The translations under genes and the position numbers were made by a program. Shown in pieces: positions 1-5,573 of a DNA stretch of 5,877 nucleotides. Location: assembly GCA_020216575.1 (NCBI GenBank), contig JAIUYC010000305.1, positions 1 to 5,877 of the forward strand, read 5' to 3'. Each line of letters starts with the position of its first letter. Positions within the stretch are counted from its first letter, which is position 1. Source of the stretch: Coleofasciculus sp. S288 (GTDB lineage Bacteria > Cyanobacteriota > Cyanobacteriia > Cyanobacteriales > Coleofasciculaceae). The notes below the pieces were generated by a model. The model worked only from the letters and a program-made list of their open reading frames with translations. It did no database searches and was not told the origin of the DNA.

Positions 1-60
1 AATTCAATTGAATAAGGTTTCATTGTTGATTTTCATTCATTGATATACTTAAACTGCAAG

Positions 61-89
61 TGTACATCACAAGTTTGAGAAATGCTATA
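61..89. repeat. Isolated MITE-like terminal repeat (end of an element)
   Basis: This 29-bp stretch runs from TGTACATCAC to GAAATGCTATA. By hand alignment it matches the reverse complement of the left terminal repeat at 4150-4178 at 23 of 29 positions without gaps. It also shares the TGTAC.TCAC and GCTATA blocks with the right terminal repeat at 4238-4267. It therefore looks like the outer (right-hand) end of a second copy of the same small element, with the body extending leftward. No matching left end is visible in bases 1-60, so the copy is either truncated or continues beyond the window. Confidence 0.5.
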
Positions 90-172
90 TGCCAGTTCGT
101 AAGTTCTAACTTAAACAAGCAAACCCTACAGGTGAACCTCCGGATTGTTTTAAAGCCAGATTCTATAGCTGG

Positions 173-535
173 TTAATTCCCAGAGAATAAGAGGGGAGTA
201 TCTAGAATCTTAAATTGGATCAAGACTAAGATAACAAGCGTGTAGGCGGTTGAGGAGGCGAATCCTACTAATAAATCTTTTTTGAGATTCCGCTCTTTTG
301 GCTGGTCTACAAATACATCCACAGCCCCAAATTGCATCATGAGAATTCCAGCAATGTTTGAGAGCCAGTACCCGACTATTGACATGGGCAAGAATAAATC
401 GGGCGCAAACCAGCTAAACAGATAGCCAAAAAAGTAAGCAATAGGCAGATTAAAAAATAAATCGTTCCACCAGGAGAGAGGGGAGAGCATATAGCCAATT
501 CCGAGAAAAAGACCACCTCTCAGCTTTTTGAACAT
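173..535 (-). CDS. Small multi-pass membrane protein, unknown function
   Basis: A 120-residue hydrophobic protein that I do not assign to a named family. Hydrophobic stretches at about residues 7-20, 28-44, 48-70 and 87-107 suggest three or four membrane segments. A short charged loop (DQPKERNLKKD, about 77-87) precedes the last one, and aromatic residues are rich near 22-43 (SWWND, YFFGYLFSWF). The only acidic or basic cluster is that loop, so it probably faces the cytoplasm. I chose the ATG at 535 because AGGA lies 9 bases upstream. The longer open frame to 571 would need a TTG start and adds 12 residues that look unlike a membrane protein N-terminus. It lies 106 bp downstream of, and on the same strand as, the SnoaL-like gene, so read-through is possible. 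No enzymatic motif is visible; a structural or transport role cannot be told apart. Confidence 0.7.
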   Translation of the reverse strand: MFKKLRGGLFLGIGYMLSPLSWWNDLFFNLPIAYFFGYLFSWFAPDLFLPMSIVGYWLSNIAGILMMQFGAVDVFVDQPKERNLKKDLLVGFASSTAYTLVILVLIQFKILDTPLLFSGN

Positions 536-641
536 TAGCTGTGATCCTATGGGTTGGACTAGACTGCCCAATAACGATCAGTAGTATACCGAGATAAATG
601 AAGTTTTGTAAATGTCTGCCTTATCTGAGCCGATGGTCAGT

Positions 642-1031
642 TTAGCGCATGACCGGGCTACCGTGATGATGAACTAAGTACCACGAAGACGCCATGCGCT
701 CAAAGATATTCGTCGCCATTGACTCGGCTTGAAAACTTCTGCCACCAGAGACTTGAAGTACCTTCTCAATCAAAACCACATAGGCAATATTGCCGCGAAC
801 CTCTACTGCACTAATCTCCGTCTCTATCTCCAGGTATTTGGTATTTCTAAAGATCAGCTCCCAAGATGAGCGAATATCCCTCCAGCCACGTAAGGCATTG
901 CGCCCGGGGTGAATGCAGAGACTACCCGTTCCTTGCGACCAGACAGCACTCATTGCCTCAATGTCTTTTTTCTCAAAGGCACGATAAAACGCTTCATTCG
1001 CCGCTAAGACTTCAGTCCGCTCGTTACTCAT
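642..1031 (-). CDS. SnoaL-like / NTF2-like family protein
   Basis: A 129-residue protein with the length and pattern of a single NTF2-like cone fold (SnoaL_3/DUF4440-type). The N-terminal helix (about 5-30) carries ANEAFYRAFEKKDIEAM, which matches the common 'F y xAf xxxDxxaM' opening. It is followed by W31 and the CIHPG motif (39-43) typical of this subgroup, then GW at 49-50 and alternating strands. It ends with the strand-rich WYLVHHHGSPV (117-127), where the three histidines would line the pocket. Family members are either small enzymes or ligand-binding or assembly domains, so the substrate cannot be predicted. The ATG at 1031 is well supported: GAGGTGG lies a few bases upstream. The gene is transcribed divergently from the Tab2 gene across a 116-bp gap. 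There is no signal peptide, so it is probably cytoplasmic. Confidence 0.85.
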   Translation of the reverse strand: MSNERTEVLAANEAFYRAFEKKDIEAMSAVWSQGTGSLCIHPGRNALRGWRDIRSSWELIFRNTKYLEIETEISAVEVRGNIAYVVLIEKVLQVSGGRSFQAESMATNIFERMASSWYLVHHHGSPVMR

Positions 1032-1147
1032 AGATCCACCTCAATGTTAGGACAATCTTATCCAACTCCCAACAACTGTTATCTGCCTCAAAGAACGTCC
1101 CCCTGAACCGTATGATGTAGGAAGCAGCCAGATTGTAACTGTGTGGC
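1032..1147. promoter_or_regulatory. Divergent intergenic region, likely two promoters
   Basis: This 116-bp gap separates the starts of the SnoaL-like gene (-) and the Tab2 gene (+), so both promoters should lie here or close by. For the + strand, TATGAT at 1111-1116 is a reasonable -10 hexamer without a convincing -35. For the - strand, TAAGAT (reading leftward around 1048-1053) is possible. The Tab2 start lacks a clear Shine-Dalgarno sequence, whereas the SnoaL-like gene has GAGGTGG. No dyad operator stands out. Confidence 0.35.
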
Positions 1148-2011
1148 ATGAGCATCGTTTGGGAACTCGATTTTTACTCGCGTCCAGTTTTGGACGACAA
1201 TCAGAAGAAACTATGGGAAGTCTTAGTATGCGAGAGTCCTTTAGAGATAGGCCAATCAACTGAGGAGCTATTTCGCTATGCTCAGTGGTGTCCCAATCAA
1301 CAGGTCAATTCCATTTGGTTGCGAAATGCTCTAGAAGAAGCGATCGCTCAAAGGAAATGCTCCCCCCAAAAAATTCGCTTCTTTCGCCGTCAGATGACCA
1401 ATCTGATTACCAAAGCTTGCGAAGAACTGGGCATTCCCGCCCAAGCGTCGCGTCGCACCTATACCCTAGACCGATGGCTGCAACAACGGATGCAGGACGT
1501 TTATCCGGAGCAACCCGGATATCAAGCCTCAGCGGCGGCATCATCGTTTGTCCAGTATCAACCCCAAGCACCTCAACTGCTACCGGATGCCTTGGAGGGA
1601 GAGCAGTGGGCGTTTGTGACGTTGGAAGTAGCGGCATTCGAGGATATGGACGAGTGGGAAATTGACTTCGGTGAAGCCTTCCCTCTCTCAATGATGGGGC
1701 TTACCTCCGATACTCGAATTCCCGGACTTATAATATACTCCTCTAGAGCAACACCTATTGCTGCCTGGATGTCAGGCTTAGAGCTGGCATTCCTAAGAGT
1801 TGACACTGGCGCGACAGCAAGATTATTACTGGAAACCGGAGCCAGCGATAGCTGGATTCTGGCGAATATCAAAGACTCCCAAACCCTAGCGGAAGCTAAA
1901 GGGTTCGAGTTAGCTAAGGAAAAGGCTGGAATGGTGCATTTTCTTGCTGTGCAATCAAGCCCAGCCTCAGAAATCTTTGCCGGGTTTTGGCTGTTGCAAG
2001 AGTTAAAGTAG
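1148..2011 (+). CDS. Tab2/Atab2-family RNA-binding protein
   Basis: A 287-residue protein of the Tab2/Atab2 (DUF1092) family. Its hallmark ends are both present: WELDFYSRPVLD near the N-terminus (residues 5-16) and GFWLLQEL at the C-terminus. The middle contains QWAFVTLEVAAF, a conserved-looking strand region following a low-complexity Ala/Gln/Pro linker. In Chlamydomonas, Tab2 is needed for translation of the photosystem I psaB mRNA, and Arabidopsis ATAB2 helps translate photosystem mRNAs. The cyanobacterial relatives are inferred to act in the cytoplasm on photosystem expression, but that role is not demonstrated by this sequence. The length matches the cyanobacterial family. The ATG at 1148 is the only sensible start, because an in-frame stop TAA lies at 1136-1138; a Shine-Dalgarno sequence is weak or absent. 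The next gene (PmbA/TldE) starts 35 bp downstream on the same strand, so the two may be co-transcribed. Confidence 0.93.
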   Translation: MSIVWELDFYSRPVLDDNQKKLWEVLVCESPLEIGQSTEELFRYAQWCPNQQVNSIWLRNALEEAIAQRKCSPQKIRFFRRQMTNLITKACEELGIPAQASRRTYTLDRWLQQRMQDVYPEQPGYQASAAASSFVQYQPQAPQLLPDALEGEQWAFVTLEVAAFEDMDEWEIDFGEAFPLSMMGLTSDTRIPGLIIYSSRATPIAAWMSGLELAFLRVDTGATARLLLETGASDSWILANIKDSQTLAEAKGFELAKEKAGMVHFLAVQSSPASEIFAGFWLLQELK

Positions 2012-2046
2012 CGCTCGATCGCTTCGGAAAAACAAGGTTTTAGTAT

Positions 2047-3357
2047 ATGAGTTCTAATGATTTTCCACAAGCGCTGCCTGCCGAGCAGTTGCTAGAGCTA
2101 GCTGCGCGATCGGGAGCGCGGCATGCTGAGGTTTATCAGGAGCGATCACTATCTCGCCCCGTGTTTTTTGAAGCCAATCGTCTCAAACAACTGGAAAGCA
2201 GCCAGTCGGAAGGCGTGGCACTAAGGCTGTGGCGAGAAGGACGTCCGGGACTGGCGGTTGCCTATGGTCCGGTAGAACCGCAAGATTTAGTTGAGCGGGC
2301 GATCGCCATGACGTACCTCAGCCAACCGGAACCGGTGGAACTTGCCGATGCCAGGACAGCTCACTATCCTGACTTGGGGAAGGAAGTCCCCGTGAACGAT
2401 CTAATCGCTATGGGAAATAGAGCGATCGCTCTGGTTCGCGATGCTTATCCGGAAGTTCTCTGTACCGCTGAGTTGGAATGCGAGGAAGAAATCACTCGCC
2501 TGGTTAACTCTCAAGGACTGGATTGCCATTACACCGATACCACCCTCAGTTGTTTTCTGGCAGCCGAATGGGTGCGGGGTGAGGATTTTTTAAGCGTTTC
2601 CGATGGTCAAACTCAGCGAGGGACGCTCGACCCAGAGAACATAGCCCAGCAAATTATCAAACGCCTCAACTGGGCACAGGAAAATGTTCCCCCCTTGACG
2701 GGGCGCGTCCCGATTTTATTGACAGCGAAAGCTGCCGACTTGCTTTGGGACACCGTTGAGGCGGCGTTGAATGGCAAACAGGTAGTGGAGAGAGCGTCTC
2801 CTTGGAGCGATCGCCTCGGTGAACTTGTCACCGCAGAAAGCCTGACGCTTTCTCAGCAACCGGATACCGGACCCTATAGCTGTCCCTTTGATGATGAAGG
2901 CACTCCGACTCAGCCGATTTTATTTATCCGAGAAGGACGCTTGCAGAAGTTCTATTGCGATCGCACGACAGGAAGAACACTAGGAACTGGTACAACAGGC
3001 AGCGGATTTCGCCCTGGCTTGGGTAGCTATCCTACCCCAGGTCTGGTTAACTTTCTGGTACAACCGGGAAAAGGCTCCCTTTGTGATTTGATTAAGCTGT
3101 TGAATGAAGGACTAGTCGTAGACCAACTCTTGGGAGGTGGCGCTGATATATCGGGTGACTTTTCCGTCAACATTGAACTGGGCTACCGAGTTCAGAATGG
3201 ACAAATTATCGGTCGAGTTAAAGACACAATGATTGCTGGTAACGTCTACACCGTGCTTAAGCAAGTGGTAACCCTAGGTGAAGATGCTGACTGGAATGGA
3301 CCCTGTTACACGCCGTCATTAATTGTGGAGGGAATCTCTACCACAGGCAAAACTTAG
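2047..3357 (+). CDS. pmbA: TldD/PmbA family protein, TldE (PmbA) type
   Basis: A 436-residue member of the TldD/PmbA family, of normal length. The N-terminal domain (about 15-215) has the family opening GARHAEVYQERS and then R.KQLESSQSEGVALRLW. The C-terminal domain carries FDDEGTPTQP (281-290), the glycine-rich GTGTTGSGFRPG (313-324) and GADISGDFSVNIELGY (365-380). The zinc-binding HExxxH of TldD is missing: the corresponding segment reads LLWDTVEAALNGKQ (232-245), with no paired histidines. It is therefore the catalytically silent TldE/PmbA partner, which in E. coli forms a TldD-TldE protease that degrades unfolded peptides, CcdA and the microcin B17 leader. No TldD gene lies in this window, so the partner must be elsewhere. 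The ATG at 2047 follows AAGG with 9-base spacing. The gene contains four of the window's seven HIP1 sites. It may share a transcript with the Tab2 gene. Soluble, cytoplasmic. Confidence 0.93.
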   Translation: MSSNDFPQALPAEQLLELAARSGARHAEVYQERSLSRPVFFEANRLKQLESSQSEGVALRLWREGRPGLAVAYGPVEPQDLVERAIAMTYLSQPEPVELADARTAHYPDLGKEVPVNDLIAMGNRAIALVRDAYPEVLCTAELECEEEITRLVNSQGLDCHYTDTTLSCFLAAEWVRGEDFLSVSDGQTQRGTLDPENIAQQIIKRLNWAQENVPPLTGRVPILLTAKAADLLWDTVEAALNGKQVVERASPWSDRLGELVTAESLTLSQQPDTGPYSCPFDDEGTPTQPILFIREGRLQKFYCDRTTGRTLGTGTTGSGFRPGLGSYPTPGLVNFLVQPGKGSLCDLIKLLNEGLVVDQLLGGGADISGDFSVNIELGYRVQNGQIIGRVKDTMIAGNVYTVLKQVVTLGEDADWNGPCYTPSLIVEGISTTGKT

Positions 3358-3461
3358 TTTTTAGTAGGAGGAAATGACCGAAAAACCTGTAGGGTGTCTG
3401 ACGCACAAAGATTAATAACTTTATCCAACATAATTCACAAACGACGAATAACAAAGAACCA

Positions 3462-4154
3462 ATGGCAATCGACTTTCAACAATTTGAGGTCTTGAGTTTT
3501 GATTGTTATGGAACGCTGATTGATTGGGAAAAGGGAATTTTAAGAGCCTTAAAATCGATTTTCTCGAATCACAACATTGACATTAGCGACAATCAGCTTC
3601 TTGTACTGTTTGCTGAAAAGGAAGCTCTTCAAGAATCAGGAGAGTACTTAAAATACCGAGAAATTCTCAAAAAAGTCGCCCAAAGCATTGGGGAAGAACT
3701 GAATGTTGAACTAACCGATTCGGAGTTGAACGCGCTGCCTGATTCAATCCAATTCTGGGAGCCTTTCTCCGACACGGTTGGGGCATTGAAAACCCTCAAG
3801 AAACGATGCAAGCTCACAATTATTTCTAATGTCGATAACGACTTATTTGCCTACACGGCTAAAAAATTAGAAGTACCGTTTGACTGGATTATAACAGCAG
3901 AAGACGTTAAATCCTACAAACCCTCGTTGCGGAATTTTGAAGTTGCGCTTCAGCGGATGGGGATATCTCCTAACAAGCTATTGCACATTGCCCAAAGTGT
4001 TTATCATGATATAGTTCCGGCGAAGAGTATGGGGTTAACAACGGTATGGGTTAATCGTAGAAAAGGCAAAGAAGGCTTCGGGGCAACAGCTCCAGCAAGT
4101 GGAATACCAGAGTTGGAAGTACCGGATTTAAAATCATTAGTCTCATTAATATAG
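3462..4154 (+). CDS. HAD hydrolase, haloacid dehalogenase type II-like
   Basis: A 230-residue HAD-superfamily hydrolase with a short helical cap. Motif I is FDCYGTLIDW (13-22). Asp14 is the nucleophile, and Tyr16 stands where phosphatases have their second Asp, as in L-2-haloacid dehalogenases. Motif II is SN at 122-123, motif III is the lysine of YKP (Lys153), and motif IV is AQSVYHD (177-183) with Asp183. Against the classical enzyme as I recall it, the Ser/Asn pair in motif IV reads Gln178/Val180. The cap (EKEALQESGEYLKYREIL) lacks an obvious halide-cradle arginine. Dehalogenase activity is thus a family label rather than a safe prediction; a phosphatase or other small-acid hydrolase is possible. 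The ATG at 3462 has only a weak Shine-Dalgarno sequence. The gene is more AT-rich than its upstream neighbours and has no HIP1 site. Its TAG stop lies inside the left end of a MITE-like element (4150-4178), so the last residues or stop may come from an insertion. The protein still ends where relatives typically do. Confidence 0.88.
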   Translation: MAIDFQQFEVLSFDCYGTLIDWEKGILRALKSIFSNHNIDISDNQLLVLFAEKEALQESGEYLKYREILKKVAQSIGEELNVELTDSELNALPDSIQFWEPFSDTVGALKTLKKRCKLTIISNVDNDLFAYTAKKLEVPFDWIITAEDVKSYKPSLRNFEVALQRMGISPNKLLHIAQSVYHDIVPAKSMGLTTVWVNRRKGKEGFGATAPASGIPELEVPDLKSLVSLI

Positions 4155-4267
4155 CGGTTCTCAATCTAGTGAGGCACAGAGTTGCTAGTTGTAGGGCATA
4201 GGGCATAGGGCATAGGGCATAGTAAATGCAATTAGGGTGTACCTCACGCCCCCCTTGAAACGCTATA
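4150..4267. mobile_element. MITE-like element with terminal inverted repeats
   Basis: Imperfect inverted repeats of about 30 bp bound this 118-bp segment. The left end (4150-4178) reads TATAGCGGTTC then GTGAGGCACA. The right end (4238-4267) is TGTACCTCAC then GAAACGCTATA, whose reverse complement is TATAGCGTTTC then GTGAGGTACA. The outer 11 bases match at 10 positions and the inner 10 at 9, with a divergent middle. Both ends finish in TATA, consistent with a TA target duplication of the IS630/Tc1 kind, though this is inferred. There is no coding capacity. The centre holds the TAGGGCA tandem array. A related end sits at 61-89, which supports a dispersed family. The element overlaps the HAD stop codon and abuts the transposase remnant. 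Confidence 0.6.
4192..4222. repeat. Heptanucleotide tandem repeat (TAGGGCA)x4.4
   Basis: Four perfect tandem copies of the heptamer TAGGGCA followed by TAG. It is the kind of short tandemly repeated repetitive (STRR) sequence known from filamentous cyanobacteria. It lies in the centre of the MITE-like element at 4150-4267. The reverse-complement unit TATGCCC recurs at 5414-5441. Confidence 0.9.
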
Positions 4268-4283
4268 GATCTAGATTGATGGG

Positions 4284-4493
4284 TTGATTGGCGAATGGGG
4301 AGGAGTTGTCCAATCCTCAGTTCCTAAACCCAAAGAGGTACTCAGCGCAGGTCGGGTGGTCAAAGCAATGATTATCAACGGCTTGGGCTTTATGTCGGCA
4401 CCACTATACCTGTGTGGAAGGGCAAGTAGTTTATCTATTTCAGGTCTAGACGATCTAGGAAAAGTTTATTGTTATATGCCAGCCATATTATAA
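4284..4493 (+). pseudogene. DUF4277 / IS1634-type transposase N-terminal remnant
   Basis: An open frame of about 69 codons that begins only at a TTG. It contains GEVL-like PKEVLSAGRVVKAMIING and then LGFMSAPLYL, which I recognise as the signature of the N-terminal DUF4277 domain of IS1634-family transposases (usual form '...S.G..VKAMI.NGLGF.SAPLYLF'). Preceding residues LIGEWGGVVQ also fit the usual 'GLIDEIGLVEQIN'. Similarity fades after LYL and the frame stops at 4493, so the DDE catalytic domain, normally several hundred residues, is gone. In another frame just upstream (4262-4276), AIDLD resembles the family's start 'LDHLG', suggesting a frameshift or small deletion. The left side abuts the MITE-like element ending at 4267. 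No terminal repeats of the parent IS were found, so this is inactive debris. Confidence 0.75.
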
Positions 4494-4604
4494 GTGAGGG
4501 CGGCTGGCGGTATTGAAATGCTACGAGAAAGCGCTCTCCTATCCAGTTAATAGAATATTACAAATAGCTTAACAGAACCGTACTTTTTGTTACATTTTCC
4601 AATA

Positions 4605-4624
4605 ATATATTAATATTAATATAT
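4605..4624. repeat. 20-bp perfect AT palindrome
   Basis: Ten bases ATATATTAAT are followed directly by their exact reverse complement, all A/T. It sits in the AT-rich spacer 4494-4699 between the transposase remnant and the 3' end of the small minus-strand gene. It may be a simple-sequence artefact, a cruciform-prone site or a protein-binding site; no gene start lies next to it. Confidence 0.6.
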
Positions 4625-4678
4625 AAAAATTAACAATATGCATTTGCGACTCGTCCTCTGGGCGTTAACTTAGCCGTT

Positions 4679-4708
4679 CTCTCTTCTTGGCAGAAGTATT
4701 TAAGAGAG
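4679..4708 (-). terminator. Possible hairpin at the 3' end of the small minus-strand gene
   Basis: CTCTCTT (4679-4685) can pair with AAGAGAG (4702-4708), overlapping the TAA stop of the minus-strand gene. A competing inner stem CTTCT/AGAAG (4683-4696) closes a four-base loop. On the transcribed strand no run of T follows, so an intrinsic terminator is only possible. Confidence 0.25.
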
Positions 4709-4960
4709 GCTGGAAATCTCGTCCACAATCTTCATGCGCCCCCGGCAAAAAGCACGCAACAATCTGTTAATTGAAGCTTTCTCGTCCTCGCTGAGGGAAT
4801 CTTCTTCTAGCACAGCAGCCATCAGTCCATATCGATCAGCGAGTGTAATGTTGCCAGAACTACTGACTTGAGCAAATAGATCAGGGATAGCGCCAGGGAG
4901 AAGACGAACTTGCACTTTCATCGAACTCACAGGAACTCTACTCCTATTAAGATGAGCCAT
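4700..4960 (-). CDS. Small conserved cyanobacterial protein, unknown function
   Basis: An 86-residue soluble protein. Its core SGNITLADRYGLMAAVL, then SLSEDEKASINRLLRAF and GRMKIVDEIS, has the pattern of a group of short cyanobacterial proteins ('G.it..DR..L..all... .s.eE...InRlld... G.lklvd') that I recognise only as conserved hypotheticals. It is probably all-helical, with no catalytic motif, signal peptide or membrane segment. The start is uncertain. The ATG at 4960 has little more than GGAT upstream. A GTG at 4930 has AGGAG 10 bases upstream. The ATG at 4921 (MKVQVRLLPG, 73 residues) has GTGAG close by, and the conserved part begins after it. The 13 extra residues of the longest form look non-conserved, so the true start may be 4930 or 4921. 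There is no same-strand neighbour close by. Confidence 0.65.
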   Translation of the reverse strand: MAHLNRSRVPVSSMKVQVRLLPGAIPDLFAQVSSSGNITLADRYGLMAAVLEEDSLSEDEKASINRLLRAFCRGRMKIVDEISSLS

Positions 4961-5183
4961 TTTTTCTATCCAAAGAGTGATGGAATACTAGGAGGAATGG
5001 TGATACTCCTCAGCGTTTCGGGTGAGTCAGGCACTATTTTTTTGCGATCGCACTCTTATTCGAGTGTGACTGAGAAGGCAACCAGGCATGATGCTTGATC
5101 GCTCCTTAAGTGAGCTTCATCACAACTTTATATCCAGCACTGTAATACCTATCACGCTTGTTTTGACGAGTTATGCAAAAAAA

Positions 5184-5210
5184 GCGTAGCTGCCCTTCTC
5201 GTAGACTCCC
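5184..5210. repeat. Cyanobacterial dispersed-repeat fragment
   Basis: GCGTAGCTGCCCTTCTCGTA followed by GACTCCC resembles one arm of the very common cyanobacterial intergenic repeats built from GCGTAGC and TCTCGTAGA blocks. Read on the minus strand it gives the tell-tale translation GSLREGQLR often seen in spurious cyanobacterial ORFs. The second arm is not evident, so it is a fragment. Confidence 0.45.
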
Positions 5211-5351
5211 AATCGAGTGAATCTTTGTTGGTACGTTCAAACTACTTTTTTGATGCCACCTATCCCTGAGAATGAATGCAATCATAAGGGTGTTTATTTT
5301 TCTATGAATGCCATAAAAAGTGTAAATATTATCAGCAGAGAAAATAGTTAC

Positions 5352-5393
5352 AGATAGTAGGTAGTTAGTAGTCGGTGGTAGGAAGTAGGAATA
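5352..5393. repeat. Degenerate heptad repeat (AGGTAGT-like, six units)
   Basis: Six consecutive seven-base units: AGATAGT, AGGTAGT, TAGTAGT, CGGTGGT, AGGAAGT, AGGAATA. The period of 7 is clear although units differ at one to three positions. It looks like an eroded STRR array of a different unit from the TAGGGCA family, and it lies 20 bp from the TATGCCC tract. Confidence 0.6.
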
Positions 5394-5413
5394 AAAAACA
5401 AAATCACCTTTTC

Positions 5414-5441
5414 TATGCCCTATGCCCCATGCTCCATGCCA
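5414..5441. repeat. Heptamer tract (TATGCCC), inverse of the 4192 array
   Basis: Four seven-base units: TATGCCC, TATGCCC, CATGCTC, CATGCCA. The first two are the exact reverse complement of the GGGCATA unit in the array at 4192-4222, and the last two are degenerate. The two tracts are therefore inverted relative to each other about 1.2 kb apart, flanking the transposase remnant and the small gene at 4700-4960. Confidence 0.7.
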
Positions 5442-5518
5442 GCCCTCACCAGTGATGTTTAATTTCACCGACCTACTTGGTTGCATAATTTGCACGACTG
5501 TGATATTGGTAAAAACAG

Positions 5519-5573
5519 TGACAAAATTTTGCGATCGCAAATTAATTGACAAAAAAATTGCGAGGTTTTGTCA
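5519..5573. promoter_or_regulatory. Cluster of three TGACAAAA boxes, candidate operator
   Basis: TGACAAAA occurs at 5519-5526 and 5547-5554, and in inverted form (TTTTGTCA) at 5566-5573. The first two boxes extend into a direct repeat ending TTGCGA, with starts 28 bp apart. The second and third form an 8-bp dyad with an 11-bp spacer. A HIP1-centred 14-bp palindrome (TTTGCGATCGCAAA, 5528-5541) lies between the first two. TTGACA at 5546-5551 could also be a -35 element. The cluster sits 134-188 bp upstream of the gene starting at 5707, so it could control that gene; no known regulator is assigned. Confidence 0.4.

Noticed and set aside
100..113. TAAGTT-ct-AACTTA dyad as an operator
   Set aside because: It is short, AT-rich and not next to any gene start; the nearest gene ends, rather than begins, at 173.
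1047..1259. Minus-strand 70-codon frame in the divergent region
   Set aside because: It lies antisense to the start of the clearly supported Tab2 gene and has no family pattern.
4192..4222. CRISPR array
   Set aside because: The units are seven bases, directly tandem with no spacers, and no cas gene is present.
4478..4508. GCCAGCC/GGCTGGC inverted repeat with 17-base loop as a terminator
   Set aside because: No T run follows and the loop is long. It may be a coincidence or part of the decayed insertion sequence.
5051..5066. CACTC/GAGTG hairpin beside a HIP1 site as a terminator
   Set aside because: The stem is only 5 bp and no T run follows it on either strand; the seven T bases lie before it on the plus strand.
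4910..5098. 62-codon plus-strand open frame
   Set aside because: It overlaps the 5' end of the minus-strand gene antisense, has no ribosome binding site and no recognisable pattern.
5114..5264. Plus-strand frame of about 50 codons with protein-like composition
   Set aside because: There is no start codon after the upstream stop at 5111, no family resemblance, and the frame includes the repeat fragment at 5184-5210.
5106..5552. 148-codon minus-strand open frame
   Set aside because: It needs a TTG start, has no Shine-Dalgarno site, crosses both heptad tracts and the GCGTAGC repeat, and its translation includes typical repeat-derived peptides (GSLREGQLR, GWHGAWGIG). No family pattern is seen.
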